From contig NZ_ATDN01000067.1 of NCBI RefSeq assembly GCF_004014805.1, positions 62,001 to 126,000 of the forward strand: DNA of 64,000 nucleotides. The letters run 5' to 3'. The first letter of the stretch is position 1, and the number at the start of each line of letters is the position of its first letter. Below, one piece after another: positions 1 to 8,608 of this stretch. The translations under genes and the position numbers were made by a program. Below the pieces are notes generated by a model that worked only from the letters and a program-made list of their open reading frames with translations, was not told the origin of the DNA and ran no database searches. The stretch comes from Mycolicibacterium elephantis DSM 44368. GTDB taxonomy: Bacteria; Actinomycetota; Actinomycetes; Mycobacteriales; Mycobacteriaceae.

Positions 1-200
1 TGCGGCCAGATTGCCGGGTCGTAGACGACGCGGCGCACAGGTCCGATCAGTCGCCCGAACACGGCGACGAGATCGGGAAGGGCACTTCTCAGGTCGGAGC
101 TGGGAGGCCACCAGACTCCGTCCACGGCGCCTGTCTGACTGCCCCGGTCACAGAGCACCAACCGGGGTGTGTTCGAACGCTGGGACGTGATTTGCACCAT
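1..200 (-). CDS. DUF5994-family protein, cut by window edge
   Basis: The reverse strand reads open from an ATG at 200 to the window edge, about 66 codons, so the C-terminal half lies outside. The visible protein has a short polar start, then 'VDGVWWPPSSDL' and 'LIGPVRRVVYDPAIW'. This is the pattern of short mycobacterial DUF5994 proteins, where a G-x-W-W-P motif is followed by a hydrophobic segment and a second Trp. Family function is unknown. The gene is divergent from the broken HAD gene on its right, with about 130-150 bases between, in which I see no clear promoter. The family assignment is from recall of the motif; the reading frame itself is clear. Confidence 0.6.
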   Translation of the reverse strand, partial: MVQITSQRSNTPRLVLCDRGSQTGAVDGVWWPPSSDLRSALPDLVAVFGRLIGPVRRVVYDPAIWP

Positions 201-352
201 GGGGTGCTCCCGTCACCTAGGTATGCGATCGCAGACGGAAACCAGGAGATGGAGACGCGACGAACCTACGACCCCGTCACCCTAACAGCAGCGGGCCCCT
301 GCTCCGGTCAACCGGGCCGCAGCGCGAAGGGGGCGCGACGCACCCGGAACGC

Positions 353-678
353 GTGATCGGCAGTTCGGTCGGGTTGATCTATCAGGACGGCGACATCGTC
401 ACCACCCCGAAACTCGAGTTCCTCGACGACGGGCCGATCAAGCCCGTCCGATCTGGAGCCGGGTCGGGCGCCGGCCGATCCTCGCCGCCGGCAACTCCAA
501 CGGCGACATCGAGATGCTCGAGTTCACCCGGGGTCTTCGGCTCCTCGTGTTGCACGACGACGCCGAACGCGAGTTCGACTACACCGCCGGTGCGGAGAGG
601 TCGTTGGCGCAGGCGGCGCGCGACGGCTGGACGGTGGTGAGCATGCGCAACGACTGGACGACGGTCTTCGATGGCTGA
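353..678 (+). pseudogene. HAD-family phosphatase remnant (5'-truncated, frameshifted)
   Basis: Only the C-terminal third of a haloacid dehalogenase-like hydrolase is present. From the GTG at 353 the frame gives 'VIGSSVGLIYQDGDIV' and 'LEFLDDGPIKPV', then loses homology near 450. Reading one base out of register restores 'RRPILAAGNSNGDIEML', 'LLVLHDDAEREFDYTAGAE' and 'GWTVVSMRNDWTTVFDG', ending at a TGA at 676-678. One base therefore appears missing at about 450. The N-terminal catalytic DxD segment is absent: just upstream only 'HPER' fits the family, so the gene was cut near 340. GNSNGD is the conserved metal-binding motif of the HAD fold. The stop overlaps the ATG of the next gene, so the pair was once translationally coupled. 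Confidence 0.75.
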
Positions 679-1634
679 CCCCTCGGCTGACCCCCCGTCG
701 CCCAAACCAACCTTTGGGCGAGAAAGTGCGGGTGGATTCCGCCAATACGTCGATCTCGGCGACGACCTGGTGTGGATTCCGGCGCAGACGACAATCGTCG
801 GGTCGGACGCCCACTATCCCGAGGAAGCCCCCGCCCGCGAGGTGGCCGTCGACGGCTTCTGGATCCGAGCTCACCAGGTGACCAACGCCGAATTCGCCGA
901 ATTCGTCGCGGCCACAGGATATGTCACGGTCGCCGAGCGGCCGCTCGATCCCGATGACTATCCGGGCGCTCCGGTGGAGAACCTGCAACCCGGCTCGCTG
1001 GTGTTTCACCGCACGGCCGGACCCGTGGACCTGCGGCACCTCAACCAATGGTGGACGTGGACACCGGGCGCGTGCTGGGACCATCCCCGCGGTCCACGCT
1101 CGTCGCTGCGGGGACGCGAGCACCACCCTGTCGTCCACGTCGCGTTCGAGGACGCCGCGGCGCACGCGGAATGGGCCGGACTCGCGCTGCCGATCGAGCA
1201 TGAGTGGGAGGTCGCCGCCCGCGGCGGGTTGAAGGGCTCCGTGTACACGTGGGGCCGACGAGCCCGATCGGGCCGGTCAGCGGCTGGCCAACTACTGGCA
1301 TGGCGAGTTCCCGTACCTACCCGAGACGGGCTACGGGACCGCCGCCGCCGTCGGCAGTTTCGCGCCGAACGGTTACGGCCTGTACGACATGGCGGGCAAC
1401 GTCTGGGAGTGGACCGTCGACTGGTACACCGACAGCCCCGCCGAGGGCGCCTGCTGCGCCGAGGACAGCTACGATCCCGCCCAACCACAGTTCCGAATTC
1501 CACGCAAGGTCATCAAGGGCGGCTCATTCCTGTGTGCGGACAGCTACTGTCTGCGGTACCGCCCTGCGGCACGCCGGCCCCAGCAAGTCGACACCGGCAT
1601 GAGCCACATCGGCTTTCGCTGCGTGAAGCGTTGA
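671..1634 (+). pseudogene. Formylglycine-generating enzyme (SUMF1/FGE) with frameshift
   Basis: FGE oxidises a Cys in sulfatases to the catalytic formylglycine. The first frame from ATG 671 runs to about 1255 and contains 'VWIPAQTTIVGSDAHYPEE' and 'FWIRAHQVTNAEFAEFV', typical of the family N-terminus. After 'VYTWG' the homology moves to the next frame ('DEPDRAGQRLANYWHGEFPY', 'YGLYDMAGNVWEWTVDWY'), so one extra base, probably a C, sits near 1256. The C-terminal frame ends at TGA 1632-1634 and keeps the paired active-site cysteines in 'GGSFLCADSYCLRYRPAARR'. Joined, the product would be about 320 residues, the normal size. No sulfatase gene is visible in the window. Two frameshifts in adjacent genes could be decay or sequencing error. 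Confidence 0.8.
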
Positions 1635-1653
1635 GTTCGAAGGTGGAGGAGCG

Positions 1654-2700
1654 ATGCAAGCACTGCGACTGATGGACTGGAAGACCGAGCCCGAACTCGT
1701 CGAGCTGCCGAAACCGACGCCGGGCCCGGGGCAGGTCGTCGTCAAGATCGGCGGCGCCGGGGCCTGCCACTCCGACTTGCACGTCATGCACGACTTCGAC
1801 GCCGGGATGATGCCCTGGCAGCTGCCGTTCACCCTCGGCCACGAGAACGCCGGCTGGGTCGACTCGGTCGGCGACGGCGTCAGCACCGTCTCCGAAGGTG
1901 ACGCCGTCGCGGTGTACGGCCCGTGGGGTTGCGGCAAGTGCCAGCGATGCAGGCACGGCGTCGAGAACTACTGCGAGAACCCCGCCGAAGCGCCGGTCAT
2001 CAGCGGCGGCGGCGGACTCGGCCTCGACGGCGGGATGGCCGAGTACATGCTGGTGCCGTCCGCGCGGTCGTTGGTTCGGCTGCCCGACGGTCTGGACCCC
2101 GCGATCGCCGCGCCCCTCACCGACGCCGGGCTGACGCCCTACCATGCGATCCGCCGGTCATGGCCGAAGATGACGCCGACGTCGACCGTCGTCGTCATCG
2201 GCGTGGGAGGGCTGGGCCACGTGGCGCTGCAGCTGGTGAAGGCGACGACGGCGGCCAGGCTCATCGCCGTGGACAACCGCACCGAGGCGCTCGATCTCGC
2301 GGCGCAGGTCGGCGCCGACCACACCGTTGTCTCCGATGCGGAATCCGCGAACGCGATCAGGGATCTCACCGAAGGTCGCGGCGCCGACGTGATCCTGGAC
2401 TTCGTCGGGGCCGAGGCGACGATCGAGCTGGCGCGTACGGCCGCCCGGCCGCTCGGCGACGCGACCATCGTCGGCATCGCGGGCGGCTCCGTGCCGTTCT
2501 CGTTCTTCTCGCAGCCCTACGAGGTCAGCATGCAGACGACCTATTGGGGGTCACGCCACGAGCTCATCGAGCTTCTGGAGTTGGCGTCCCGAAAACTGGT
2601 CCATGTCGAAACGACCGAATACTCACTCGGCGACGCCCTGCGCGCGTATCACGATCTGCGGGACGGAAAGGTCCGCGGCCGCGCCGTCGTCGTGCCCTGA
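1654..2700 (+). CDS. Zinc-dependent NAD(P) alcohol dehydrogenase (ADH-A type)
   Basis: A 348-residue medium-chain dehydrogenase. Catalytic zinc ligands are visible: Cys38 in 'GACHSDLH', His/Glu in 'LGHENAGW' and Asp in 'LTDAGLTPYH'. The structural zinc loop is 'GCGKCQRCRHGVENYC' with four Cys. The NAD-binding glycines are in 'VVVIGVGGLGHVALQ'. The layout, including 'AVYGPWGCG' and the C-terminal 'GKVRGRAVVVP', closely resembles Rhodococcus ADH-A, a secondary-alcohol dehydrogenase active on hydrophobic ketones. The start has a strong GGAGGAG ribosome site and lies 19 bases after the FGE remnant. The natural substrate cannot be read from the sequence. Confidence 0.88.
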   Translation: MQALRLMDWKTEPELVELPKPTPGPGQVVVKIGGAGACHSDLHVMHDFDAGMMPWQLPFTLGHENAGWVDSVGDGVSTVSEGDAVAVYGPWGCGKCQRCRHGVENYCENPAEAPVISGGGGLGLDGGMAEYMLVPSARSLVRLPDGLDPAIAAPLTDAGLTPYHAIRRSWPKMTPTSTVVVIGVGGLGHVALQLVKATTAARLIAVDNRTEALDLAAQVGADHTVVSDAESANAIRDLTEGRGADVILDFVGAEATIELARTAARPLGDATIVGIAGGSVPFSFFSQPYEVSMQTTYWGSRHELIELLELASRKLVHVETTEYSLGDALRAYHDLRDGKVRGRAVVVP

Positions 2701-2703
2701 GAG

Positions 2704-3168
2704 TCAGCGTGTTTCGGCCGCGGCCTTGATCGCCGCGAGCGTCGCGGGGATGCCCGTCCGCGCCGCCTCACGCCGCTTGTCGATCTCGATGTCGGCCTGC
2801 TCTCCGAACCGCTCGCGGAAGCCGGCGATGCCTTTCGACAGCAACTCCCACGATTCGGTCAGCCGGGTGCCGCCGTCCTCGGGTTCGAAGGTGTAGCCCC
2901 AGTACACCCAGCCGTCGTTGACCTCCCACGCGAACGCCTTACCGGGATCGGCGGTCACCACCTGTGACCGTGTCTCCCACGTGCGTTCCGGCGTCTCGTT
3001 GCGACCGGTGAACCAGGCGCCGACGTGTGGGCCCGCTCCCTCGTCCCACCAACACACCCGGCAGACCGGGCTCCACTCGCCCATCCTGGTCACGTCCGAC
3101 ACCATCCCGTACAACTCCTCGGGCGGCACCGCGACGTGGATCGACTCCGACATCTTCAGATCGGTCAC
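2704..3168 (-). CDS. SRPBCC-family (polyketide cyclase/START-like) protein
   Basis: A 154-residue START-like protein. It shows the usual landmarks: 'SESIHVAVPPEELYGMVSDV' near the N-terminus, 'MGEWSPVCRVCWWDEGAGP', then 'YTFEPEDGGTRLTESWELL' and a C-terminal helix. These proteins form a helix-grip pocket for hydrophobic ligands; no enzyme activity can be assigned. I prefer the GTG at 3168, giving 'VTDLKMSESIH', over the internal ATG at 3153 because mycobacterial relatives usually keep the TDLK start. The gene is convergent with the alcohol dehydrogenase, with three bases between the stops, and divergent from the SDR gene at 3232. Confidence 0.8.
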   Translation of the reverse strand: MTDLKMSESIHVAVPPEELYGMVSDVTRMGEWSPVCRVCWWDEGAGPHVGAWFTGRNETPERTWETRSQVVTADPGKAFAWEVNDGWVYWGYTFEPEDGGTRLTESWELLSKGIAGFRERFGEQADIEIDKRREAARTGIPATLAAIKAAAETR

Positions 3169-3231
3169 GAACCGAGTGTGCCAAAGGGTTAAGTTGAAAC
3201 ACGTTCCACTCAGCGTCGAAGGGTCAACGGG

Positions 3232-4011
3232 ATGGACGACAGTAGCGACCGCGCGGGAAGGAAGGCGCTGGTCATCGGTGCCGCGTCGGGAATCGGATGG
3301 GCCTCGGCGCAGGCGCTGGTCGCCGACGGCTGCCAGGTCACGATCGCCGATCGCAACATCGACGGCGTCAAAGAGCACGCCGGCGAACTCGGCGACCCGC
3401 ACACCGCCGCCCCCGTCGAGGTCACCGACGAAGCATCGGTGCAGGCGTTGTTCGACCAGACCGGACCGCTCGACGTCGTGGTCAACTGCGCGGGCTTCTC
3501 CAACGTCGGACTGATCACCGACATGCCCGTCGAGGACTTCCGCGCGGTCATCGACGTCTGCCTCAACGGCGCGTTCATCGTCGCCAAGCACGCCGGTCGC
3601 ACGCTGCGCAAAGGCGGTGTGCTGGTGTCGATCAGCTCACTGAACGGTCGCCAGCCCGCGGCCGGCATGAGCGCCTACTGCGCCGCCAAGGCCGGGCTGT
3701 CGATGCTCACCCAGGTCGCCGCGCTCGAACTCGGCCCGCGCGGCATCCGCGTCAACGCCGTCGCGCCCGGCTTCGTGCACACCCCGCTGACGGCGCCCGC
3801 CGCCGCGGTGCCCGGCGTAGTCGAGGAGTACGTCGAGAACACCGCGCTGGGCCGTGCGGGCACCCCGAAGGACATCGCCGAAGCGGTCCGTTATCTGTGC
3901 TCGCCGAGCGCATCTTGGTTGACCGGTGAGGTGCTCGACATCAACGGCGGCGCCCACATGAAGCGGTACCCGGATGTGATGGGTCACGTCATGAAGCTTG
4001 CCGCGCAATGA
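3232..4011 (+). CDS. SDR-family oxidoreductase
   Basis: A 259-residue classical short-chain dehydrogenase. The cofactor-binding glycines are in 'ALVIGAASGIGWASA' (the usual first TG is IG here), followed by 'ADRNI', whose Asp favours NAD(H) over NADP(H). 'VVNCAGFS' is the NAG-type motif. The catalytic Ser is in 'VSISSLNGR' and the Tyr-x3-Lys in 'SAYCAAKAG'. The C-terminal 'YLCSPSASWLTGEVLDINGG' is typical. The stop overlaps the start of the next SDR by four bases (ATGA), so the two are co-translated. The substrate is unknown; neighbours suggest alcohol, steroid or lipid catabolism. Confidence 0.88.
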   Translation: MDDSSDRAGRKALVIGAASGIGWASAQALVADGCQVTIADRNIDGVKEHAGELGDPHTAAPVEVTDEASVQALFDQTGPLDVVVNCAGFSNVGLITDMPVEDFRAVIDVCLNGAFIVAKHAGRTLRKGGVLVSISSLNGRQPAAGMSAYCAAKAGLSMLTQVAALELGPRGIRVNAVAPGFVHTPLTAPAAAVPGVVEEYVENTALGRAGTPKDIAEAVRYLCSPSASWLTGEVLDINGGAHMKRYPDVMGHVMKLAAQ

Positions 4012-4823
4012 CATTCGACGGAAAGCACGCGATCGTCACCGGGGCGGGCTCGGGTATCGGCGCGGCGCTGTGCCGGGCGTTGACCAGCGCGGGCGCGCAG
4101 GTGTTGTGTACCGATGTCGACGGCGACGCGGCCGAGCGCACGGCGTCGGCGCTGGGTGCGCGGGCGCGGTCGCTGCGCCTCGACGTCACCGACGCGTCCG
4201 CCGTACAGGCCGCCGTCGACCACGTCGTGGACCGGGCGGGCCGGTTGGACCTGATGTTCAACAACGCCGGAATCGTATGGGGCGGTGACAGCGAACTGCT
4301 CACGCTGGATCAGTGGAACGCGATCATCGACGTCAACATCCGCGGGGTGGTGCACGGGGTCGCGGCCGCCTACCCGCTGATGCTGCGGCAGGGCCACGGC
4401 CACATCATCAACACCGCGTCGATGGCCGGGTTGACCGCGGCGGGCCAGGTCACCAGCTACGTGATGACCAAGCACGCGGTGGTCGGGCTGTCGTTGGCGC
4501 TGCGCTCCGAGGCGGTGGCGCGCGGCGTCGGCGTGCTGGCGGTCTGCCCCGCCGCCGTGGAAACCCCGATCCTCGACAAGGGTGCCATCGGTGGTTTCGT
4601 CGGCCGCGACTACTTTCTCCAGGCCCAGGGCGGCAAGCCCTACGACGCCGACCGGTTGGCCGACGACATTCTGCGCGCCGTGAAGAAGAACAAGCCGCTG
4701 TTGGTGAAACCCCGTATCGCCCATGCCCAGTGGTTGTTCGCGCGGTTGGCGCCGGGCCTGATGAACCGGATGTCGATGCGGTTCATCGCCTCGCAGCGGG
4801 CTCGTCAGCGCGCACAAGCCTGA
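4008..4823 (+). CDS. SDR-family oxidoreductase (second of pair)
   Basis: A 271-residue SDR starting in the ATGA overlap with the previous gene. Motifs: 'AIVTGAGSGIGAAL' for dinucleotide binding, 'CTDVDGDAAERTA' with the acidic NAD-selecting residue, 'LMFNNAGIV', the catalytic Ser in 'INTASMAG' and Tyr-x3-Lys in 'TSYVMTKHAVVG'. The C-terminus ('ILRAVKKNKPLLVKPR', 'MSMRFIASQRARQ') resembles the long-tail SDRs common in mycobacterial lipid metabolism. It is the last gene of the two-SDR unit; the next gene starts 44 bases later and may have its own promoter. Confidence 0.88.
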   Translation: MTFDGKHAIVTGAGSGIGAALCRALTSAGAQVLCTDVDGDAAERTASALGARARSLRLDVTDASAVQAAVDHVVDRAGRLDLMFNNAGIVWGGDSELLTLDQWNAIIDVNIRGVVHGVAAAYPLMLRQGHGHIINTASMAGLTAAGQVTSYVMTKHAVVGLSLALRSEAVARGVGVLAVCPAAVETPILDKGAIGGFVGRDYFLQAQGGKPYDADRLADDILRAVKKNKPLLVKPRIAHAQWLFARLAPGLMNRMSMRFIASQRARQRAQA

Positions 4824-4867
4824 ACTCCCGCCGATCCCGTCGCGGTGCCCGTAGTCTGAACGCGCCC

Positions 4868-6049
4868 ATGACCGACGAATTCAACACCACCCAGAAACGC
4901 GCGCTGGCCGTCATCACGGTGATCGCCCTGCTCGTCGGCGCGTACTTCCTGCGCGGGTTCTTCGTGTTGATCGTCATGGCGGCGGTGTTCGCGTACTTGT
5001 TCACCCCGCTCTACGAGCGGCTACGCCGACGGCTCAGTACCGGGTTGTCGGCGGCCATCACGCTGCTCGCCGCGCTGCTGATGGTCGCCGTGCCGATCGC
5101 CGGGATCGTGCTCCTGGCGATCGTGCAGATCACCCACATGGTCAACGCGGTCAGCGACTGGGTGGCCCAAACCGACCTGTCCACGCTGGGTGACCGCACC
5201 CTGAAGCTGATCAACGATTTGCTTTCGCAGATACCGTTTCTGAACATCAACGTGACGCCGGATTCGCTGCGCCAGGCGATCATCACGGTCTCGCAGCGAG
5301 TCGGGGAATGGCTTCTGCAGCTGCTGCAGGGCGCGGTCGGCAACGTGGTGGCCGCGATCGCCGGGGCCATCATCTTCCTGTACGTGTTCATCTCACTGCT
5401 GGTGAACCGGGAGAAGATCCGCACCCTGATCCGGCAACTCAATCCGCTGGGCGAGGAGATCACCGACCTGTACCTGGCCAAGACCGGCGCGATGGTCCGC
5501 GGAACGGTCAAGGGGCAGTTCGTCATCGCACTGTGCCAGGGTGTGTCGGGCGCGATCTCGATCTACATCGCGGGCTTTCACGACGGCTTCTTCATCTTCG
5601 CGATCCTGTTGACGGCCCTGTCGGTCATCCCGCTCGGCGGCGGTATCGTCACGATCCCGTTCGGGATCGGAATGATGTTCTTCGGCAACATCATCGGCGG
5701 GGCGTTCGTGGTGATCTTCCATGTCGTGGTGGTCACAAACATCGACAACCTCCTGCGGCCGATCCTGGTACCCAAACAGGCCCGGCTGGATCCTGCCCTG
5801 ATGCTGCTGGCGGTGTTCTCCGGTATCGCGCTGTGGGGGTTCTGGGGGATCATCATCGGCCCGGTGCTGATGATCATCATCGTCACCACCATCAGCGTCT
5901 ACCTTTCGGTGTACAAGGGCGTGCCGATCACCGATCCCGACGAAGAGGAGGAAAAGCCCCGGCGCCCAACGCTGTTCAGCCGATTGGTGGACCGCATCAA
6001 GCAGGCTCGAAAACAGGACAGGAAGCCGGCTAAGTCAGCCGTTCGGTGA
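4868..6049 (+). CDS. AI-2E family transporter (Rv1101c-like)
   Basis: A 393-residue polytopic inner-membrane protein of the AI-2E transporter family (PF01594). Hydrophobic segments include 'ALAVITVIALLVGAYFL', 'GFFVLIVMAAVFAYLF', 'AAITLLAALLMVAVPIAG', 'AIAGAIIFLYVFISLLV' and several in the C-terminal half, with the conserved 'NIDNLLRPILVP' before the last pair. The C-terminus is a charged cytosolic tail. Some members export small molecules or act as Na+/H+ antiporters; the substrate is unknown. The start at 4868 follows 'CGCGCCC' without a strong ribosome site, but upstream in-frame sequence is the SDR gene in another frame. It overlaps the convergent hydrolase by 20 bases. Confidence 0.88.
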   Translation: MTDEFNTTQKRALAVITVIALLVGAYFLRGFFVLIVMAAVFAYLFTPLYERLRRRLSTGLSAAITLLAALLMVAVPIAGIVLLAIVQITHMVNAVSDWVAQTDLSTLGDRTLKLINDLLSQIPFLNINVTPDSLRQAIITVSQRVGEWLLQLLQGAVGNVVAAIAGAIIFLYVFISLLVNREKIRTLIRQLNPLGEEITDLYLAKTGAMVRGTVKGQFVIALCQGVSGAISIYIAGFHDGFFIFAILLTALSVIPLGGGIVTIPFGIGMMFFGNIIGGAFVVIFHVVVVTNIDNLLRPILVPKQARLDPALMLLAVFSGIALWGFWGIIIGPVLMIIIVTTISVYLSVYKGVPITDPDEEEEKPRRPTLFSRLVDRIKQARKQDRKPAKSAVR

Positions 6050-6827
6050 GGAACTCGACGACGCGCTTGCGGGCCTCGTAGGCCGGATGTCCGTCGACCT
6101 CGCGCACTTGGTCGGTGAGCACCGAGTGCGCCGTCTTCGAGAACCCGTGTTGGTTGCCCTTGCCCGAGTCGATCTCGATGACCTCGAACGCGTCGCCAAG
6201 CCGCGCTTTGAGCGTCTTGAACCGCTCGGCAGGCACCAGCGGGTCCTCACTGAACCGCAGCCCCATCGCACACAGCCCCTCGGCGGCGGCGCGCTGTTCG
6301 ACGATTCGGAGCTCGGCCTCCGACAGGCCTGGGTCGCGCCGCTGCTTGGGCGTCAGCGGCAGCGGCAGTGACGGCTGGCTCAGCACCGGGGCGAGCACGC
6401 TGGCCTCGACCGCCGCCGCCAACGCGAAGCCGCCGGTGAAGCACTGCCCGATCACCCCGACGCCCTTGCCCGGCGTCTTCTCGTTGAGGTCGCGGGCCAA
6501 CGCCCGAAGGTAATGCGCCACGGGCCGGTCGGCGTTGGTGGCAAACGCCGCGAACTCCCGCGCCACGCATCCGCGCAACAGCACCGGCACCATGCCGGGC
6601 CGCATCGCAGCCGCCCCCGGCGTGCCGAACAGCGACGGCGCGGCCACCGTGAAGCCGTTGTCCACCAGATGGTTTCCCAACGCCAGCACGCCCGGATGCA
6701 GACCCGGCATCTCGGGGATCAGCACCACACCGGGACCCTGCCCCTTGCGGTAGACGTCGTAGGTGAACCCGGCCGCGGAGAACGGTTCGGCGGTCCAGCC
6801 GCTCAGATCGGCTTCTGGTGCGGTCAT
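6030..6827 (-). CDS. Dienelactone hydrolase family protein
   Basis: A 265-residue alpha/beta hydrolase. The start ATG at 6827 gives 'MTAPEADLSGWTAEPFS'. 'GVVLIPEMPGLHPG' is the family's N-terminal strand and the nucleophile sits in 'VIGQCFTGGFAL', a Cys in the G-x-C-x-G-G motif of dienelactone hydrolases. A His in 'QHGFSKTAH' near residue 230 is the likely catalytic base. Classical members open dienelactones in chloroaromatic degradation; most chromosomal paralogues have unknown substrates. It follows the DUF4245 gene on the same strand with a 25-base gap, so they probably form one transcript, and it runs into the end of the AI-2E gene. Confidence 0.82.
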   Translation of the reverse strand: MTAPEADLSGWTAEPFSAAGFTYDVYRKGQGPGVVLIPEMPGLHPGVLALGNHLVDNGFTVAAPSLFGTPGAAAMRPGMVPVLLRGCVAREFAAFATNADRPVAHYLRALARDLNEKTPGKGVGVIGQCFTGGFALAAAVEASVLAPVLSQPSLPLPLTPKQRRDPGLSEAELRIVEQRAAAEGLCAMGLRFSEDPLVPAERFKTLKARLGDAFEVIEIDSGKGNQHGFSKTAHSVLTDQVREVDGHPAYEARKRVVEFLTERLT

Positions 6828-6852
6828 GGCCTCTCCGTCCGTTATCCGTACG

Positions 6853-7500
6853 TCAGTGGGCGGGCAGCGGCGCGGCGCTCTGTGTCGCCGCGGCCAGCGT
6901 ACGAAAGTCGTCCTCGCTGCCGGCACCGGTGATCGCGATCTGCGCCGGTCCGGTCGGGCCCTCCAGCCGGGTGGTCCACACCGGCTCGGCGGGCTGGTCG
7001 CCCTGCTCGCCGCCTTCGTACACCACCCAGGTGACGCCGCCGACGTCCTCGACGCCGACCGGATGGGTGTCGGTGTTGATCGAGGCGACCAGCTTGGCCT
7101 CGTCGGCGTTGCTCTGCGTCAGGCTGACGTACATGCCGCTCGGCGCGAGGTAGCCGACGATCGAGCTCACGGCGCGCACCGGCTGTTTGGTCGTCGGATC
7201 GGCGCGGCCCGCCTCGATGCCCTTGCGGCTTCCGGAGTTGGACTGCCAACCCTCGGGCAGCTGCGGCAACCGGATGGGGATGCCGAGGGCGTCGGCGTCG
7301 GCCTGCAGAGCCGCGGGCGCGTCATACGACGGGACGGGGCCCGAGCCGGGCCCGCTGAGCTGGAACGAACACATGCCCAGCAGGCCGGCCAGCACGATGC
7401 AGGCGAGCACCAGCGGTGCCATCGACCAGAACATGTCGCGGCCGTCCTGCAGAAGCCGGGGCTTCGCAGGCCTGGGCCCCGGTGGCGGCTGCGTACTCAT
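6853..7500 (-). CDS. DUF4245 membrane-anchored protein (Rv1100-like)
   Basis: A 215-residue protein with a Pro-rich N-terminus ('MSTQPPPGPRPAKPRLLQ'), one transmembrane segment ('MAPLVLACIVLAGLLGMC', about residues 27-45) and an extracytoplasmic domain containing 'IPIRLPQLPEGWQSNSGSR'. This matches the DUF4245 family, found next to glpX in mycobacteria. Function is unknown. I start at ATG 7500; an in-frame upstream ATG at 7524 would add 8 residues. It is divergent from glpX with a 55-base gap. 'LPEGW' followed by a two-lobed domain is typical of the family. Confidence 0.82.
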   Translation of the reverse strand: MSTQPPPGPRPAKPRLLQDGRDMFWSMAPLVLACIVLAGLLGMCSFQLSGPGSGPVPSYDAPAALQADADALGIPIRLPQLPEGWQSNSGSRKGIEAGRADPTTKQPVRAVSSIVGYLAPSGMYVSLTQSNADEAKLVASINTDTHPVGVEDVGGVTWVVYEGGEQGDQPAEPVWTTRLEGPTGPAQIAITGAGSEDDFRTLAAATQSAAPLPAH

Positions 7501-7534
7501 GGTCACCAGTATCCCAGCTGCCACAGAACGACCC

Positions 7535-7540
7535 GATAAT
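7535..7540 (+). promoter_or_regulatory. Possible -10 element of glpX
   Basis: GATAAT lies 15 bases before the glpX ATG in the 55-base gap between the divergent DUF4245 and glpX genes. It fits a mycobacterial -10 hexamer (TANNNT) apart from the first base. No convincing -35 is seen, which is common in mycobacteria. The leader would be very short. Confidence 0.35.
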
Positions 7541-7555
7541 GGGACAATCTGGCCT

Positions 7556-8584
7556 ATGACGCCAGCTCATAAAGAAGCCCCAGACCGAAACCTCGCCCTT
7601 GAGCTCGTCCGAGTGACCGAGGCAGGCGCCATGGCGGCAGGCCGCTGGGTCGGCCGCGGCGACAAGGAGGGCGGCGACGGCGCCGCCGTCGACGCCATGC
7701 GTGAGCTGGTCAACTCGGTGTCGATGCGCGGTGTCGTGGTGATCGGCGAGGGCGAGAAGGACAACGCGCCGATGCTCTACAACGGCGAGGAGGTCGGCAA
7801 CGGCGACGGCCCGGAGTGCGACTTCGCCGTCGACCCCATCGACGGCACCACGCTGATGAGCAAGGGCCTGGCCAACGCGATCTCCGTGCTGGCGGTCTCC
7901 GAGCGCGGCACCATGTTCGATCCGTCGGCGGTGTTCTACATGAACAAGATCGCCGTCGGCCCGGACGCAGTCGACGCCATCGACATCACCGCCCCGATCG
8001 CCGAGAACATCCGCCGAGTCGCCAAGGCCAAGAACGTCTCGGTGTCTGACCTGACCGTGTGCATCCTGGACCGGCCCCGCCACGAACAGCTGATCGCCGA
8101 CGTGCGCGCGGCGGGCGCGCGGTGCCGGCTGATCTCCGACGGTGACGTCGCAGGCGCCATCTCCACGTGCCGCTCCACCACCAGCACCGACATTCTCGCC
8201 GGGATCGGCGGCACCCCGGAGGGCATCATCGCCGCCGCGGCGATCCGCTGCATGGGCGGTGAGATCCAGGGCCAGCTGACCCCCCGCGACGACGAGGAAC
8301 GGCAGAAGGCCATCGACCGTGGCTACGACCTCGACCAGGTGCTGACCAGCGCAGACTTGGTTTCCGGCGACAACATCTTCTTCGCCGCCACCGGCGTCAC
8401 CGACGGCGACCTGCTCAAGGGCGTGCACTTCTACAGCGGCGGCTGCACGACCCAGTCGATCGTGATGCGGTCCAAGTCCGGCACGGTCCGCATGGTGGAG
8501 GCCTATCACCGGCTCTCCAAGCTCAACGAGTACTCCGCCATCAACTTCACCGGCGACGCCACCGCGATCCGGCCGCTGCCCTGA
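7556..8584 (+). CDS. glpX: Class II fructose-1,6-bisphosphatase
   Basis: GlpX hydrolyses fructose-1,6-bisphosphate to fructose-6-phosphate, the committed step of gluconeogenesis, and is essential for growth of mycobacteria on fatty acids. The 342-residue product begins 'MTPAHKEAPDRNLALELV' and carries 'GRGDKEGGDGAAVDAM', the metal-binding 'FAVDPIDGTTLMSKG' (D-P-x-D-G-T) and the C-terminal 'GVTDGDLLKGV' of class II enzymes. The order DUF4245-glpX-fumC matches M. tuberculosis Rv1100-Rv1099c-Rv1098c. fumC follows 24 bases downstream, so the pair is probably an operon. Confidence 0.95.
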   Translation: MTPAHKEAPDRNLALELVRVTEAGAMAAGRWVGRGDKEGGDGAAVDAMRELVNSVSMRGVVVIGEGEKDNAPMLYNGEEVGNGDGPECDFAVDPIDGTTLMSKGLANAISVLAVSERGTMFDPSAVFYMNKIAVGPDAVDAIDITAPIAENIRRVAKAKNVSVSDLTVCILDRPRHEQLIADVRAAGARCRLISDGDVAGAISTCRSTTSTDILAGIGGTPEGIIAAAAIRCMGGEIQGQLTPRDDEERQKAIDRGYDLDQVLTSADLVSGDNIFFAATGVTDGDLLKGVHFYSGGCTTQSIVMRSKSGTVRMVEAYHRLSKLNEYSAINFTGDATAIRPLP

Positions 8585-8608
8585 CAACAACGAGCGAGGA
8601 ACAAACAG

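Noticed and set aside
353..640. The 95-codon ORF from 353 as an intact small gene
   Set aside because: Its second half loses homology and the HAD motifs continue in another frame, so it is a broken fragment.
7541..7554. GGGACAATCTGGCC before glpX as a DosR site
   Set aside because: Right half is out of register (TGGCC), 7 of 9 only if gaps are allowed, and glpX is not a dormancy gene; judged chance.
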